Made by a program: the position numbers and the translations under genes | In this document: one piece after another, positions 35,808-46,092 of the stretch | Numbering within the stretch: the first letter of the stretch is position 1 | How the letters are laid out: every line of letters starts with the position of its first letter | Assembly: GCA_017527435.1 (NCBI GenBank) | Contig: JAFXQB010000022.1 | Span: forward strand, 62,001-126,000 | Source: Salinivirgaceae bacterium | Lineage (GTDB): Bacteria > Bacteroidota > Bacteroidia > Bacteroidales > SZUA-534 | Direction of reading: 5' to 3' | DNA: 64,000 nucleotides | Notes under the pieces: model-generated | Told to the model about the DNA's origin: nothing | The model's input: only the letters and a program-made list of their open reading frames with translations | Databases searched by the model: none

Positions 35808-36656
35808 ATGAAACACCAACAAATTATACCGCAACCAATTACTCTCAATGTTACATATCCGCAAAGTTTTATTGACTTGTTGAATACGGAGTTATATAAA
35901 GAAAAAACTCCTTTTATTGGTTATGGAAATCCATCGGCAAAAATTCTTATTGTTGGAAAAGAAGTGACTTGGGGAAAGGGTACTCCCGAAGAAAAGAGAT
36001 ACTGTTTGGATAATTTTAATGATTGGATTAAAAATATTCAAACCCAAAATCCTATAACCATTAAATCGGAAGTATTATATCCAGAAGATGATATTCATTC
36101 CGAAGCATTTGAAAATTTCAATCCGTTATTTCCACACTATTTCAGATACAACAAGGTTGGGAATACAAAGCCTATCACAGAAATAAATGGCAGGTTTACA
36201 CACCAAAATCTTCCTTATTCCGCAGGGCCGACTTGGTATAAATATCAAAAACTTATTAATTATATTTATCCAAACAGACAACAAAATGAATATGTCGATT
36301 TCTTTAACGAAGCGTTTATAACTGAATTAAGCGAGAAAACCCGACCTAATAATAACAACGTAACAGATACGGAAGCAAAAGATACATGTGATTCTATTGA
36401 GAAGCGTTGCCCTTTATTGAAAGAACCTTATTTTCAATCTTTTCCTATAGTAATTTATGCGTGCAACAATTACACTGATAAGATATTCCCATTTATATAT
36501 GGATTTGAAAAGAGTGACTTTATAGATAAAGGTTGGTTTAGCATATTGGAAAGAGACGGAAAACTATATGTCTGTACGTGGCAATTCTCTGCACGGATTT
36601 CTGATAAAATGCTTGAAGAACTTGCAAATGTCATCAAGTCATATCTAAACAAATAA
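35808..36656 (+). CDS. Unknown protein with weak uracil-DNA-glycosylase-superfamily resemblance
   Basis: 282 residues, cytoplasmic, no signal peptide or membrane segment. The stretch GYGNPSAKILIVGKEVTWG resembles the first motif of the UDG-like superfamily (G-N-P-x-A-K-I-L-x-V-G-x-E), but the remaining motifs are not convincing. The C-terminal KLYVCTWQFSARISDKMLEEL is a possible second conserved region. Codon use is much more AT-rich than that of flanking housekeeping genes, which suggests horizontal origin. It stands beside the toxin-antitoxin-like pair. Function unresolved. Confidence 0.6.
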   Translation: MKHQQIIPQPITLNVTYPQSFIDLLNTELYKEKTPFIGYGNPSAKILIVGKEVTWGKGTPEEKRYCLDNFNDWIKNIQTQNPITIKSEVLYPEDDIHSEAFENFNPLFPHYFRYNKVGNTKPITEINGRFTHQNLPYSAGPTWYKYQKLINYIYPNRQQNEYVDFFNEAFITELSEKTRPNNNNVTDTEAKDTCDSIEKRCPLLKEPYFQSFPIVIYACNNYTDKIFPFIYGFEKSDFIDKGWFSILERDGKLYVCTWQFSARISDKMLEELANVIKSYLNK

Positions 36657-36783
36657 TTATTTACAAACATATAATCAATGCAATTTGCTAATACCATCGT
36701 GCAAATTGCACTTTGTTCTGCACTGTTTCGGCATTCAAAATTTATGCTATATTATTGCGGCCTAATTCATAATACACGTAATA

Positions 36784-37737
36784 ATGGAACAGAATTTTGA
36801 ACATCTGGAATCTCTCCAACCTATTGAGAGTATTATGTTTTTGGCAAATCAAGACATTGAGAAGAAAATCCTCCGCGCGATGGTGAGCGCATTGTCTGAC
36901 ACTGACAAGGAAACGTTGCACAATCAGGAAACGCCTTATGCCATCACTCGCATTTTTGACAGTCTTGATTGGGAAGAACAGCAAATCGGACACGATTACG
37001 ACATCAAGCCGCAGCCCAAATACCGCCCTGCCGACGAAGTGCTGAAAGAGTTTCTTAACCCCAAAAGCGGCAAGAAACAAGCCGCACGCAAAGAGTTGCA
37101 AGTTCGGTTGCCTTATCTGGCTGAAATTGAGCAAAAGAAAACCATCTATGCCTTCCTCGACACTGAAGTCAAAACCGACCGAGTGTTTGTGCTCAAGTAT
37201 TTGGACGAACACTTCGACCCAATGTATCTGAAAGCCGTTGAAGCCGTGTGGAATTTGCATCACGATTTTGAGGCTGCCAAACTCCTCACTCACTACGCGC
37301 CCATTGAGTTTGTAATTGAAAATCAAGACCAACTTGCCAACGACTACCGTTATTTTCCTGTCCGTCTGCGATTGCCAGCGGAAACTCCCATTGACCGTTC
37401 ACGCCTTGAAATGCACGAACTCATACATCTTTGCGCTCGCCAAAACTTACCGCTGACTGAACGCGAAGCCTTTTCCATCCTATCAAAGACTATTGCTATT
37501 GAATTAGGCCAGCAGGTTCGGTTCCATGACGATGATTCGTTATTTGCGTTGCCACATATAAGTTCGATTGTATGGGCATTGGGAAGGCTTGGTTATCAGG
37601 ATATTATAACCAAATTTTGCATACTCAACGAGAAGACAAAACCATTGTTCAACTCGCAAGATGACACCAGAAAGATATTAACTTCCATATTTGAAGAGAT
37701 GGATAAATGCGGTTTTCTTATCTTAAAAAATGACTAA
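36784..37737 (+). CDS. Hypothetical protein
   Basis: 317 residues that I do not recognise. It is soluble, rich in Glu, Gln and Leu, mostly helical, and has no signal peptide or membrane segment. Sub-regions such as RVFVLKYLDEHFDPMYLKAVEAVW and AAKLLTHYAPIEFVIENQDQL suggest HEAT/ARM-like paired helices. Base composition is closer to the core genes than that of the preceding gene. ClpC starts 130 bases later in the same direction. Function unknown. Confidence 0.65.
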   Translation: MEQNFEHLESLQPIESIMFLANQDIEKKILRAMVSALSDTDKETLHNQETPYAITRIFDSLDWEEQQIGHDYDIKPQPKYRPADEVLKEFLNPKSGKKQAARKELQVRLPYLAEIEQKKTIYAFLDTEVKTDRVFVLKYLDEHFDPMYLKAVEAVWNLHHDFEAAKLLTHYAPIEFVIENQDQLANDYRYFPVRLRLPAETPIDRSRLEMHELIHLCARQNLPLTEREAFSILSKTIAIELGQQVRFHDDDSLFALPHISSIVWALGRLGYQDIITKFCILNEKTKPLFNSQDDTRKILTSIFEEMDKCGFLILKND

Positions 37738-37866
37738 AAGACAAAACTGTTTGCACCATTTTTACAAGGATGAGTCGTAATTTGGTTGTCAAAAGAAAAA
37801 TCCCCTCCACTGCCCTTTCTTTTGTATAATTCCGTACATTCGCCTTGTTAAAAATTTCAATGATAT

Positions 37867-40440
37867 ATGAATTCGAAATTTTCACCAAAAATCAACAAGA
37901 TTCTGATTTACAGCAAGGAAGAAGCCGTACGGCTGAACAACGACTGCATCGGAACCGAGCATCTGCTTTTGGGCATTCTGCGCGATGGCGACGGAATTGC
38001 CATCGACGCGCTGAACCGCGCTGGCGCTGACATTCCCGCCCTCAAGCACGAACTTGAAGACAAATTGCGGCAACAGCAAGGCTCGGTACGCCCCAATGAC
38101 GCCATTCCGTTGCTCAAAGCCGCTGAGAACGCGCTCACAATCGTCTATCTCGAAGCGCGCTCGATGAAAAGCGACACCATAAACACTGGTCACTTGCTGC
38201 TGTCAATCCTGCGCGACGAGAGCAGCCTGGCAACCACCATACTCAATGAGCAAGACATTAACTATCAGTTAATAAAATCGATAATCGCCAGTCCAGCCGA
38301 AGAGCCGCACAAACAGGCTCACCAGCAGCCGCAGGACATCTTCGATGATGACGACGATGATGATGACGATGTTTACGAGAACATCCACAAGAAAAACCAG
38401 CCGAAAGACGGCGGACAGCCGAAATCGAACTCCGACACGCCTGTGCTCGACAATTTCGGCATCGACCTGACCAAGGCCGCCGAAGAGAACCGTCTGGACC
38501 CGATTGTGGGCCGCGAGACTGAAATTGAGCGACTTGCGCAGATTCTGAGCCGCCGCAAGAAGAACAACCCTGTGCTGATTGGCGAGCCTGGCGTGGGCAA
38601 ATCGGCTATTGCCGAAGGAATGGCCATCCGCATTGTGCAGAAGCGCGTTTCAAGGATTCTGTTTGGCAAGCGCATCATCACGCTCGACCTTGCGTCGATT
38701 GTGGCTGGCACCAAATACCGTGGTCAGTTCGAAGAGCGTATGAAGGCCATTCTCAACGAGTTACAGCGCAACCCAAACGTGATTCTGTTCATCGACGAGA
38801 TTCACACCATTGTTGGCGCGGGCGGCGCAAGCGGCTCATTGGACGCGGCCAATATGCTCAAACCCGCTCTTGCACGCGGCGAGATTCAGTGCATCGGCGC
38901 CACAACACTCGACGAGTACCGCCAGTACATTGAGAAGGACGGCGCGCTCGAACGCCGTTTCCAAAAGGTTATGGTTGAACCGACATCGGCCGAAGAGACA
39001 CGCGAGATTCTGAACAACATCAAGGCACGCTACGAAGAGCACCACAACGTCACCTACTCCGACGAAGCGCTCGACGCCTGCGTGAAACTCACAACACGCT
39101 ACATATCTGACCGCCACCTGCCCGACAAGGCCATCGATGCTCTTGACGAAGCAGGCTCACGCGTTCACATATCTAACATTCACGTTCCCAAAAAGATAAC
39201 CGACCTTGAAAAGTCGATTGAAGAAATCCGCAACAAGAAGGTTGAAGCCGTAAGGCAGCAGAAGTTCGAAGAAGCGGCCAACTATCGCGACAGCGAGAAA
39301 AAGACCATCGAACAACTTGAAAATGAGAAGAAAAAGTGGGAAGACGACCTGATTAAGCACCGCGAAGTGGTGACGGCCGAGAACGTGGCCGAAGTGGTTG
39401 CAATGATGACGGGCGTGCCCGTGCAGCGAATTGCGCAAACCGAAGGCAACCGTCTGCTCAAGATGGGCGAAGAACTCAAGGGCAGCGTGATTGGTCAGGA
39501 TGAAGCCATCGCAAAGATTGTCAAATCGATACAACGCAACCGCGCTGGCCTGAAAGACCCGAACAAACCTATTGGCACGTTCATCTTCCTTGGTCCGACG
39601 GGCGTCGGAAAAACGCAACTGGCAAAGGTTCTGTCGAAATACCTGTTCGACAGCAACGACGCGCTCATCCGCATCGATATGAGCGAGTATATGGAAAAAT
39701 TCAGCGTGTCGCGCCTGGTTGGTGCGCCTCCAGGATACGTGGGCTACGAAGAAGGTGGCCAACTGACCGAGAAAGTGCGCCGTAAGCCATACTCTGTCGT
39801 TCTTTTGGACGAGATTGAGAAGGCTCACCCCGACGTGTTCCACATCTTGCTGCAGGTGCTCGACGAAGGCCGCCTGACCGACAGTCTGGGCCGCCGCATC
39901 GACTTCCGCAACACCATAATCATTATGACCTCAAACATCGGTTCGCGCCAACTGAAGGATTTTGGCACAGGTGTGGGATTCTCGACAACAGCACGTCAGA
40001 ACTCATCGGACGAGTTGGCTAAAGGTGTGATTGAGAAGGCTTTGAAGAACGCTTTTGCCCCCGAGTTTCTAAACCGCATCGACGATGTGATAATGTTCAA
40101 CCAACTCTCGAAAGACGATATTCACAAGATTATCGACATTGAGTTGAAAGGCCTATTCGAGCGCGTGGCACAAATGGGTTACACGCTGAAAATCACGCCT
40201 AAAGCTAAAGACTGGCTTGCCGACAAGGGCTATGACGCACAGTACGGCGCCCGTCCGCTGAAACGCGCCATTCAAAAGTACATCGAAGACGAGATGGCCG
40301 AAGTGATTCTGAAGGCCGAAGTGGCCAATGGCGACACCATCACCTGCTCGTACGACAAGAAGGACGACAAACTGGTGTTCAAAGTGGGCGGTGGAAAGGA
40401 CAAAGGCGAGGAGACGGAAGAATCTGAAAAAACAGAATAA
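37867..40440 (+). CDS. clpC: ATP-dependent Clp protease ATP-binding subunit ClpC-type
   Basis: A hexameric AAA+ unfoldase that delivers proteins to ClpP. 857 residues: double Clp-N repeat (about 5-145), a linker with a run of nine Asp (residues 160-168), first ATPase (Walker A GEPGVGKS 239-246, Walker B VILFIDEIHT), a middle domain with a UVR-like KFEEAANYRDSEKK motif that marks ClpC rather than ClpB, second ATPase (Walker A GPTGVGKT 576-583), and a C-terminal D2-small domain. The acidic tail is Glu/Lys-rich. It is monocistronic with a strong terminator. Confidence 0.94.
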   Translation: MNSKFSPKINKILIYSKEEAVRLNNDCIGTEHLLLGILRDGDGIAIDALNRAGADIPALKHELEDKLRQQQGSVRPNDAIPLLKAAENALTIVYLEARSMKSDTINTGHLLLSILRDESSLATTILNEQDINYQLIKSIIASPAEEPHKQAHQQPQDIFDDDDDDDDDVYENIHKKNQPKDGGQPKSNSDTPVLDNFGIDLTKAAEENRLDPIVGRETEIERLAQILSRRKKNNPVLIGEPGVGKSAIAEGMAIRIVQKRVSRILFGKRIITLDLASIVAGTKYRGQFEERMKAILNELQRNPNVILFIDEIHTIVGAGGASGSLDAANMLKPALARGEIQCIGATTLDEYRQYIEKDGALERRFQKVMVEPTSAEETREILNNIKARYEEHHNVTYSDEALDACVKLTTRYISDRHLPDKAIDALDEAGSRVHISNIHVPKKITDLEKSIEEIRNKKVEAVRQQKFEEAANYRDSEKKTIEQLENEKKKWEDDLIKHREVVTAENVAEVVAMMTGVPVQRIAQTEGNRLLKMGEELKGSVIGQDEAIAKIVKSIQRNRAGLKDPNKPIGTFIFLGPTGVGKTQLAKVLSKYLFDSNDALIRIDMSEYMEKFSVSRLVGAPPGYVGYEEGGQLTEKVRRKPYSVVLLDEIEKAHPDVFHILLQVLDEGRLTDSLGRRIDFRNTIIIMTSNIGSRQLKDFGTGVGFSTTARQNSSDELAKGVIEKALKNAFAPEFLNRIDDVIMFNQLSKDDIHKIIDIELKGLFERVAQMGYTLKITPKAKDWLADKGYDAQYGARPLKRAIQKYIEDEMAEVILKAEVANGDTITCSYDKKDDKLVFKVGGGKDKGEETEESEKTE

Positions 40441-40477
40441 AGCACTTGGCTGAATCCAACTTTGGAAACAGCAAACT

Positions 40478-40511
40478 AAAAACCCCGAAAAGCAGTGCCT
40501 TTCGGGGTTTT
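40478..40511 (+). terminator. Rho-independent terminator of clpC
   Basis: AAACCCCGAAA pairs with TTTCGGGGTTT around AGCAGTGCC, followed by TTTTC. It lies about 40 bases after the clpC stop and before the convergent glycogen operon end. Confidence 0.85.
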
Positions 40512-40556
40512 CTATTGAATTTCACTCATTCAATCCTTCTCTCATTCACTCATTGA

Positions 40557-43500
40557 TTAAACCCAACGCAAGAGCGGGACATCCTGACGGTGCGGCAGGT
40601 CGACGTTCTTGGCGAACAGACGCACGCCGTAGTCGTATGAGCCTGGATGGTCGAGTTTGAAGTCGATTTCGAAGAAGGCCATCGAGTCGACGTGCTTGTT
40701 GAGTTTCAGTTCCTTGCGGTCGAGCAGTTTGGTGCAGTCCTGGTCCATAATAACCATCTCCACTCCTACGTCGTCGATGTCAAGGTTCTTGATGTCAACA
40801 ATCACCTCACCGTGATAGTTCTGGCCTGCCTTGAACTCTGTCTTAAGGGTGCTCGGGAAGTCAACCGAGACAACCTCAATCTTATCCCAGTTCTCGTAGA
40901 TTTTGTTCTTCCAGCGCGACAGGTCGCGGGCAACTTTGAAGTTGTCGGCAATGACCTTGCTGCTGCGCTTGTAGAGCGGTGAGTAATACTTGTTGATGTA
41001 GTCGTCGAGCATACGCTTTGTTGTGAAGTGCGGTGCGATGCCTGCGATTGAACGTTTGATGTACTGAACCCACTCGGTCGGAATGCCAAAGTTGTTGCGC
41101 TGATAGAACAGCGGGATAATCTCGTTCTCAAGGATGCTGTAGATTGTGGCTGCATCCAGTTCGTTCTGGAACTGTTGGTTCTGATAGGTCTGCTCCTGTG
41201 GAAGCGCCCAACCAGCCTTCTCTTTGTAGCCTTCAACCCACCAGCCGTCGAGCACGCTGAAGTTCAGCACGCCGTTCATTTCGGCTTTCTGACCGCTGGT
41301 ACCGCTGGCCTCCAACGGACGTGTCGGGTTGTTCAACCAAACATCGACACCGCGAACCAGACGTTTTGCAAGATCCATATCGTAGTTCTCAAGGAACAGA
41401 ATCTTGCCAACGAACTCTGGACGGCGCGAAATCTCAACAATATTCTTAATCAAATCCTGACCAGCCTTGTCGTGCGGGTGAGCCTTACCTGCGAACAGGA
41501 ATTGAACTGGGCACGACGGATTGTTCACGATTTTTGCCAGACGGTCGATGTCGCTGAAGAGCAAGTGAGCGCGCTTGTAGGTTGCAAAGCGGCGTGCGAA
41601 GCCGATTGTCAGAGTGTGCTCGTTGAGTCTGCTCAAAGTCTCAACCACATATTTCGGGCTTTCGTGACGCATAATCGAACTCTTCTCGAAGCGTGCCTTC
41701 ACGTAGTCAATCAACTTCTTACGCAGTTGGTTGCGCAAATCCCAGATAACACTGTCCTGAACGTCGAAAATCTTCTCCCAGTATTTGGTGTTCGACTGGT
41801 CTTGCATAAAGCCGTCGCCGAATGTGCTCTCATACAGACGGCGCCACTCTTTGGCAGCCCAGGTCGGCATATGAACGCCGTTGGTTACATAATTGATATA
41901 CAACTCGTTGGTCGAGAAACCAGGCCACATATACTTGAACATCTCCTTTGTCACATCGCCGTGCAGCATCGAAACACCGTTCATCTCCTGCGAAGTGCGG
42001 GTTGCCAGAACGCTCATCGAGAACTTGCCGTCGGGTGCAAGGCCAAGGTTCATAAATGTGTCCCAATCAATCTTCAGACGTTCTGGAATCGGGCGCAGAT
42101 AGGTGCGAATCAGATTCTGGTCGAAGGCGTCGTGGCCAGCGGGAACAGGTGTGTGTGTGGTGAACAGCGACGATGCGCGGACAGCCTCAAGAGCCTCGTT
42201 GAAAGTCAAATTCTCGTGCTGAACATAATCCGACAGACGCTCAACGTTAATCATTGCGGCGTGTCCCTCGTTGCAGTGGAACACGTTCGGCTTGATGTTC
42301 ATCGCCTTCAGGGCGCGAATACCGCCAAGGCCGAGCAGCATCTCCTGTTTCAAACGGTTCTCCCAGTCGCCGCCGTAGAGTTGCTGCGTGATTGCGCGGT
42401 CCTCTGCGCTGTTGTCGGGATCTTCAGTATCAAGCAGATACAAAGGCACACGACCAACCTGCACTTTCCAGATGCGGGCTTTCACCATACGTCCTGGCAG
42501 GTTGAGCGAAATGGTCAGTTGACGTTTGAACTCGTCGAGAACGGCGGAAATCGGCAGATTGTCCATATTCTGCGGAACCAGACTTGCCTGCTGCTCACCC
42601 GAAACTGTCAGTTCCTGAGTGAAATATCCGTATTTGTAAAGGAAACCGACGCCAACCATCGGCATATTCGAGTCGCTGGCCTCTTTCAGGTAGTCGCCAG
42701 CCAGAATGCCCAGACCGCCCGAGAAAATCTTCAGGTTGTCGGTCAGGCCGTACTCCATACTGAAGTAGCCCACCAGTGGCATATCCTTGCGCGGTGCCAC
42801 GCTCATATATTCTGCAAAATTTTTCGACACGCGGTCGAATTTGGCCAGGAACGCAGTGTCTTTCTCAAGTTCGGCCAGACGGGCGGTTGAAACCACCTTT
42901 AGCAGGGCGATTGGGTTCTTCTCAACCTTTGCCCACAGTTCGGGGTCGATGTATTTGAACATCTCAATTGCCTCGTAATTCCAGCACCACCACAGGTTAT
43001 TTGCCAGATTATCCAGATTTTTCAGCCTTTCAGGAAGGTCTGAGTGGATAATCATCTTCTTCCAAATTGGTTCGTTACTCATAAGTTTTTGACTATTATT
43101 AAAATTATTGTTCGTATGCATTATTTGGTCGTCGACGCGTGCGAGCGACAGTGTGAGCGCCTTGCTGTAGGCTTCGGCGTAGTAGTGGAACAAATTGTCC
43201 CAACTGATTTCGCTGGCCTGCTCTTTGGCGCGTTTGCGCAGTTTGGCGCGGTCAGCGGGCGACATCTTGTAAACGCGGTTGATGACATTCACCAGTTCGT
43301 CAACCACATCCCAGTAGTTGTCCTCGGTGCGGGTCACAACTTCAATGCCGTCCTGGATTCCGCTGGTCTTTTTCAGCATCCACTGGCCGAATCCCGCAAG
43401 GCTTGTGGTCACTGTGGGCACGCCAACAGCGATGCTCTCGAGCGGTGTGTAGCCCCACGGCTCGTAGTACGACGGGAAGGCCGTCAAATCGAAACCGCTC

Positions 43501-44759
43501 AACAGGTTGTAATACGACATATTGAAGATGCCGTCGTTGCCGTTCAGATAGACAGGAACCAGCACCACATTCACCTGCTGCCCCTGATTATTAGTCAGTT
43601 GCAACTGATGGGTTTTGTCCATCACGGGGTCGTAGTAGTCGGGGTTGAGCGAGTGCGTTGTGATGCGCTCGTCGGGTATGCGGACATTGCTGTCGGCCAG
43701 ACGGTCTTGCAGGCATTTGCGCGGGCCGTAGTTGAAGTTCGGCACCAGAATGAAACCGACAATGTTGTGCTTGTAACCGCCCTGCTGGTTCAGTTTGCCG
43801 AGTGCGTCGATAAAGATGTCGATGCCCTTGTTTTTGAACTCGTAGCGGCCAGAGATTGCCACAAACAGAGTCTCATCGTCGCACTTGTTGCCTGTCAGCG
43901 CCTCCGTAACCTCGGCAAGTTTCTTGCGGGCTTCTTTGGTCACATTGTCGTCCATATGCGGCAGGTGATTGAGTGCAAATCCGTTAGGCGTAACTGCATC
44001 GGGTTCGTTGTTCAAGAGCACCTTGCACTCGTTGGCCGTCACCTTGCTCACCGTTGTATAGACCGATGCCACCTGAGCGGCGGTCTTTTCGAGTGAGTGT
44101 TTGGCCATCACGCCAAGTTCGCGTGCGCGGATGTCGGGGTCGAACGAGCCCAGGCTCTTATAGAGCGGGAATCCGTTGCCCGCAACCGAGCGGCCCAGCA
44201 CCGTTGCGTGCGTGGTGAATACGGTTGCCACCTTCGGGCAGGCGCGGTCGAGATAGAGAACGCCCGAGCCAGTCTGCCACTCGTGGAACTGTGCAACCAC
44301 TGGCGCATCAGGCAGATAGAAGTTCTTGTAACTCTCCACCACCTTGCCAGCCGCATAGCCGAACAGCACCGACTCAATATACTCCCACTCGCCTGTGATG
44401 GAATCGAGTTTGTAGGTCTCCCACCACGAAGCCAACAGTTTGTCTTTCAGCGGAATAAATACTGTATAATCGACCAGCACCGCCAGCGGCTTGTGAGCCA
44501 CGTTCCAGCGGCCAATCTTTATGCGCAGGCCTTCTTTCTCAGCCGTCTCCTTCCATTCGGGAAACAGGCTCTTGTCCTCTGTGAACTCTGAATTGCCCTC
44601 TTCCCTGACCAAATCGGGGCCGATGAACATAATGTTGTCGCCGTAAGCGGCATATTCGTTCGGCATTTTCGAAGTTATCACAGTGTGGATTCCACCCACC
44701 TTGTTGCAAACTTCCCAACTGGTTTCAAATAAGAATGCTGGCTTAATTAAATCGCTCAT
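40557..44759 (-). CDS. Glycogen synthase (GT3-type) fused to alpha-glucan phosphorylase (GT35)
   Basis: 1400 residues joining two opposite activities. Residues 1 to about 545 resemble eukaryote-type GT3 glycogen synthase: N-terminal FETSWEVCNKVGGIHTV (the KVGG nucleotide-sugar site), QFHEWQTGSG, and the acidic motif YYEPWGYTPLESIAVG. After a Met-rich junction, residues about 560-1400 form a short-type alpha-glucan phosphorylase with the PLP lysine K1158 in SGTSGQKAEMNGVLN. Both sites look intact. The fusion is known in Bacteroidota. It is the last gene of the alpha-glucan operon and starts 36 bases after GH57. Confidence 0.92.
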   Translation of the reverse strand: MSDLIKPAFLFETSWEVCNKVGGIHTVITSKMPNEYAAYGDNIMFIGPDLVREEGNSEFTEDKSLFPEWKETAEKEGLRIKIGRWNVAHKPLAVLVDYTVFIPLKDKLLASWWETYKLDSITGEWEYIESVLFGYAAGKVVESYKNFYLPDAPVVAQFHEWQTGSGVLYLDRACPKVATVFTTHATVLGRSVAGNGFPLYKSLGSFDPDIRARELGVMAKHSLEKTAAQVASVYTTVSKVTANECKVLLNNEPDAVTPNGFALNHLPHMDDNVTKEARKKLAEVTEALTGNKCDDETLFVAISGRYEFKNKGIDIFIDALGKLNQQGGYKHNIVGFILVPNFNYGPRKCLQDRLADSNVRIPDERITTHSLNPDYYDPVMDKTHQLQLTNNQGQQVNVVLVPVYLNGNDGIFNMSYYNLLSGFDLTAFPSYYEPWGYTPLESIAVGVPTVTTSLAGFGQWMLKKTSGIQDGIEVVTRTEDNYWDVVDELVNVINRVYKMSPADRAKLRKRAKEQASEISWDNLFHYYAEAYSKALTLSLARVDDQIMHTNNNFNNSQKLMSNEPIWKKMIIHSDLPERLKNLDNLANNLWWCWNYEAIEMFKYIDPELWAKVEKNPIALLKVVSTARLAELEKDTAFLAKFDRVSKNFAEYMSVAPRKDMPLVGYFSMEYGLTDNLKIFSGGLGILAGDYLKEASDSNMPMVGVGFLYKYGYFTQELTVSGEQQASLVPQNMDNLPISAVLDEFKRQLTISLNLPGRMVKARIWKVQVGRVPLYLLDTEDPDNSAEDRAITQQLYGGDWENRLKQEMLLGLGGIRALKAMNIKPNVFHCNEGHAAMINVERLSDYVQHENLTFNEALEAVRASSLFTTHTPVPAGHDAFDQNLIRTYLRPIPERLKIDWDTFMNLGLAPDGKFSMSVLATRTSQEMNGVSMLHGDVTKEMFKYMWPGFSTNELYINYVTNGVHMPTWAAKEWRRLYESTFGDGFMQDQSNTKYWEKIFDVQDSVIWDLRNQLRKKLIDYVKARFEKSSIMRHESPKYVVETLSRLNEHTLTIGFARRFATYKRAHLLFSDIDRLAKIVNNPSCPVQFLFAGKAHPHDKAGQDLIKNIVEISRRPEFVGKILFLENYDMDLAKRLVRGVDVWLNNPTRPLEASGTSGQKAEMNGVLNFSVLDGWWVEGYKEKAGWALPQEQTYQNQQFQNELDAATIYSILENEIIPLFYQRNNFGIPTEWVQYIKRSIAGIAPHFTTKRMLDDYINKYYSPLYKRSSKVIADNFKVARDLSRWKNKIYENWDKIEVVSVDFPSTLKTEFKAGQNYHGEVIVDIKNLDIDDVGVEMVIMDQDCTKLLDRKELKLNKHVDSMAFFEIDFKLDHPGSYDYGVRLFAKNVDLPHRQDVPLLRWV

Positions 44760-44795
44760 TTACTTCAAATTAATAATCACGATAATTTATTCAGC

Positions 44796-46073
44796 CTATG
44801 CCTTTTTGGCTTTCGATTTCAGTTTCTTGATTTCAGCCTTCTGCTCAAGCACCATATCCTGCAGTTTCTCAACGTCGCGGCAGGTTCTGATTTCTGCGTC
44901 GGGCAGAGCCTTGTTCACGCGCAACGAGAAGTCTGTCAGCACGTTCATATAGTTGATGAAAGCGTCGTACGGTGTCTTGTACGGGTTGAAATATGCGTGC
45001 ACCTCGCCGTCGCTGAACCATTTTGTCGACATATAGTAGAAATGGTCGCTCGTCTGCAGGTACTCCCAGTCTTGCAGAATCTGCGGGTCCTTCACCTGTG
45101 CAACCTTGTCGGTCAGGGCGTAGAGTTTGCTGAACGCCTCGTTCTGCATATTGTTGCCCAGCCAGGCTGTGATGTCGCGCTCCTCGTCGGCCCACGATAT
45201 TGGGTAAGGAACGTTGATGGCGGCCACAGGCTGCACGTTCTTGATTATCTGCGACGGTGTGGCAAAGCGGAAATCGGTCTGATTCAGCACTGCATCGGGC
45301 AGATGCTCAAGGAATTGGAAGATACCTGTCTCCTTCTCCTGATGCTCGCCGAATGTCTCGTAGTCCATAAACAAGTTGACAATCTCCTCCTTGTCGGGAA
45401 CCTCGTTCAGACGGGCAGCGTAAGAGTCTGCTGTCCAGTGCTTTGCGCAGAAACGGAACGAAATGTCATCGCTCAATGTATAGTTACGCAACAGAAGTTT
45501 CAGTTGCGGCTCTTTTGCGTTGTAATACAAGAAGTTAGGCGATTTCCAACCCAGAATGTGCTTGGCGCCCTCGGTGAGCATTCCCTTGTAGCCCATCTTG
45601 TAAACGGCTGCGCCAACCTCGTCAGAGTAAATCAACTCGGTGTTGCGGAACACTTTCGGCTTCTGACCGAAGAGTTTCTCAATCTTTGCTGAATGGTCCT
45701 TCACCTGCTTCTTCATCACGTCGATGTTGGCCTGCGAAGCCAGCGAGTGTGAATAGGTCTCGGCAAGGAATTCAACCTGCCCTGTCTTGGCCAGGCGTTG
45801 GAAACTCTCAATCACCTCAGGCGCGTAGAGTTCGAATTGGTCGAGCGCGATGCCCGTGATTGAGAAAGTAACCTTAAAGTTGCGTCCGTGCTTCTCTATC
45901 AGTTTGAGCAACAATTCGTTGGTTGGCAGATAGCAGTTGCGTGCCACCTTTTGCAGAATCGACTCATTAAGATAGTCATCGTAGTAATAATGGTCGCTGC
46001 CGATATCGAAGAATGAATATTTGCGGAAGCGGAATGGTTGATGAACCTGAAAATAAAGACATAAATGCTTCAT
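44796..46073 (-). CDS. Glycoside hydrolase family 57 alpha-amylase-type enzyme
   Basis: 425 residues without a signal peptide, so cytoplasmic. GH57 regions visible: LYFQVHQPFR (region 1, with the HQP motif), GIALDQFELYAPE, region 3 VFRNTELIYSD with the probable nucleophile Glu, and region 4 LFMDYETFGEH with the acid/base Asp. The C-terminal coiled segment is rich in Lys/Glu. It probably trims or branches stored alpha-glucan; amylase, glucanotransferase and branching activities all exist in the family. It lies between the GT4 and synthase-phosphorylase genes. Confidence 0.92.
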   Translation of the reverse strand: MKHLCLYFQVHQPFRFRKYSFFDIGSDHYYYDDYLNESILQKVARNCYLPTNELLLKLIEKHGRNFKVTFSITGIALDQFELYAPEVIESFQRLAKTGQVEFLAETYSHSLASQANIDVMKKQVKDHSAKIEKLFGQKPKVFRNTELIYSDEVGAAVYKMGYKGMLTEGAKHILGWKSPNFLYYNAKEPQLKLLLRNYTLSDDISFRFCAKHWTADSYAARLNEVPDKEEIVNLFMDYETFGEHQEKETGIFQFLEHLPDAVLNQTDFRFATPSQIIKNVQPVAAINVPYPISWADEERDITAWLGNNMQNEAFSKLYALTDKVAQVKDPQILQDWEYLQTSDHFYYMSTKWFSDGEVHAYFNPYKTPYDAFINYMNVLTDFSLRVNKALPDAEIRTCRDVEKLQDMVLEQKAEIKKLKSKAKKA

Positions 46074-46092
46074 AGTTCCAAATTTTATAAGG

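Noticed and set aside
41175..42890. Long plus-strand frame (571 residues) opposite the synthase-phosphorylase gene
   Set aside because: It is an antisense shadow: the opposite strand encodes a protein with intact phosphorylase motifs, and the antisense product has no recognisable domain and unlikely composition.
43044..44096. Plus-strand frame of 350 residues opposite the glycogen synthase domain
   Set aside because: Shadow of the real minus-strand gene; no motif, signal peptide or sensible start context.
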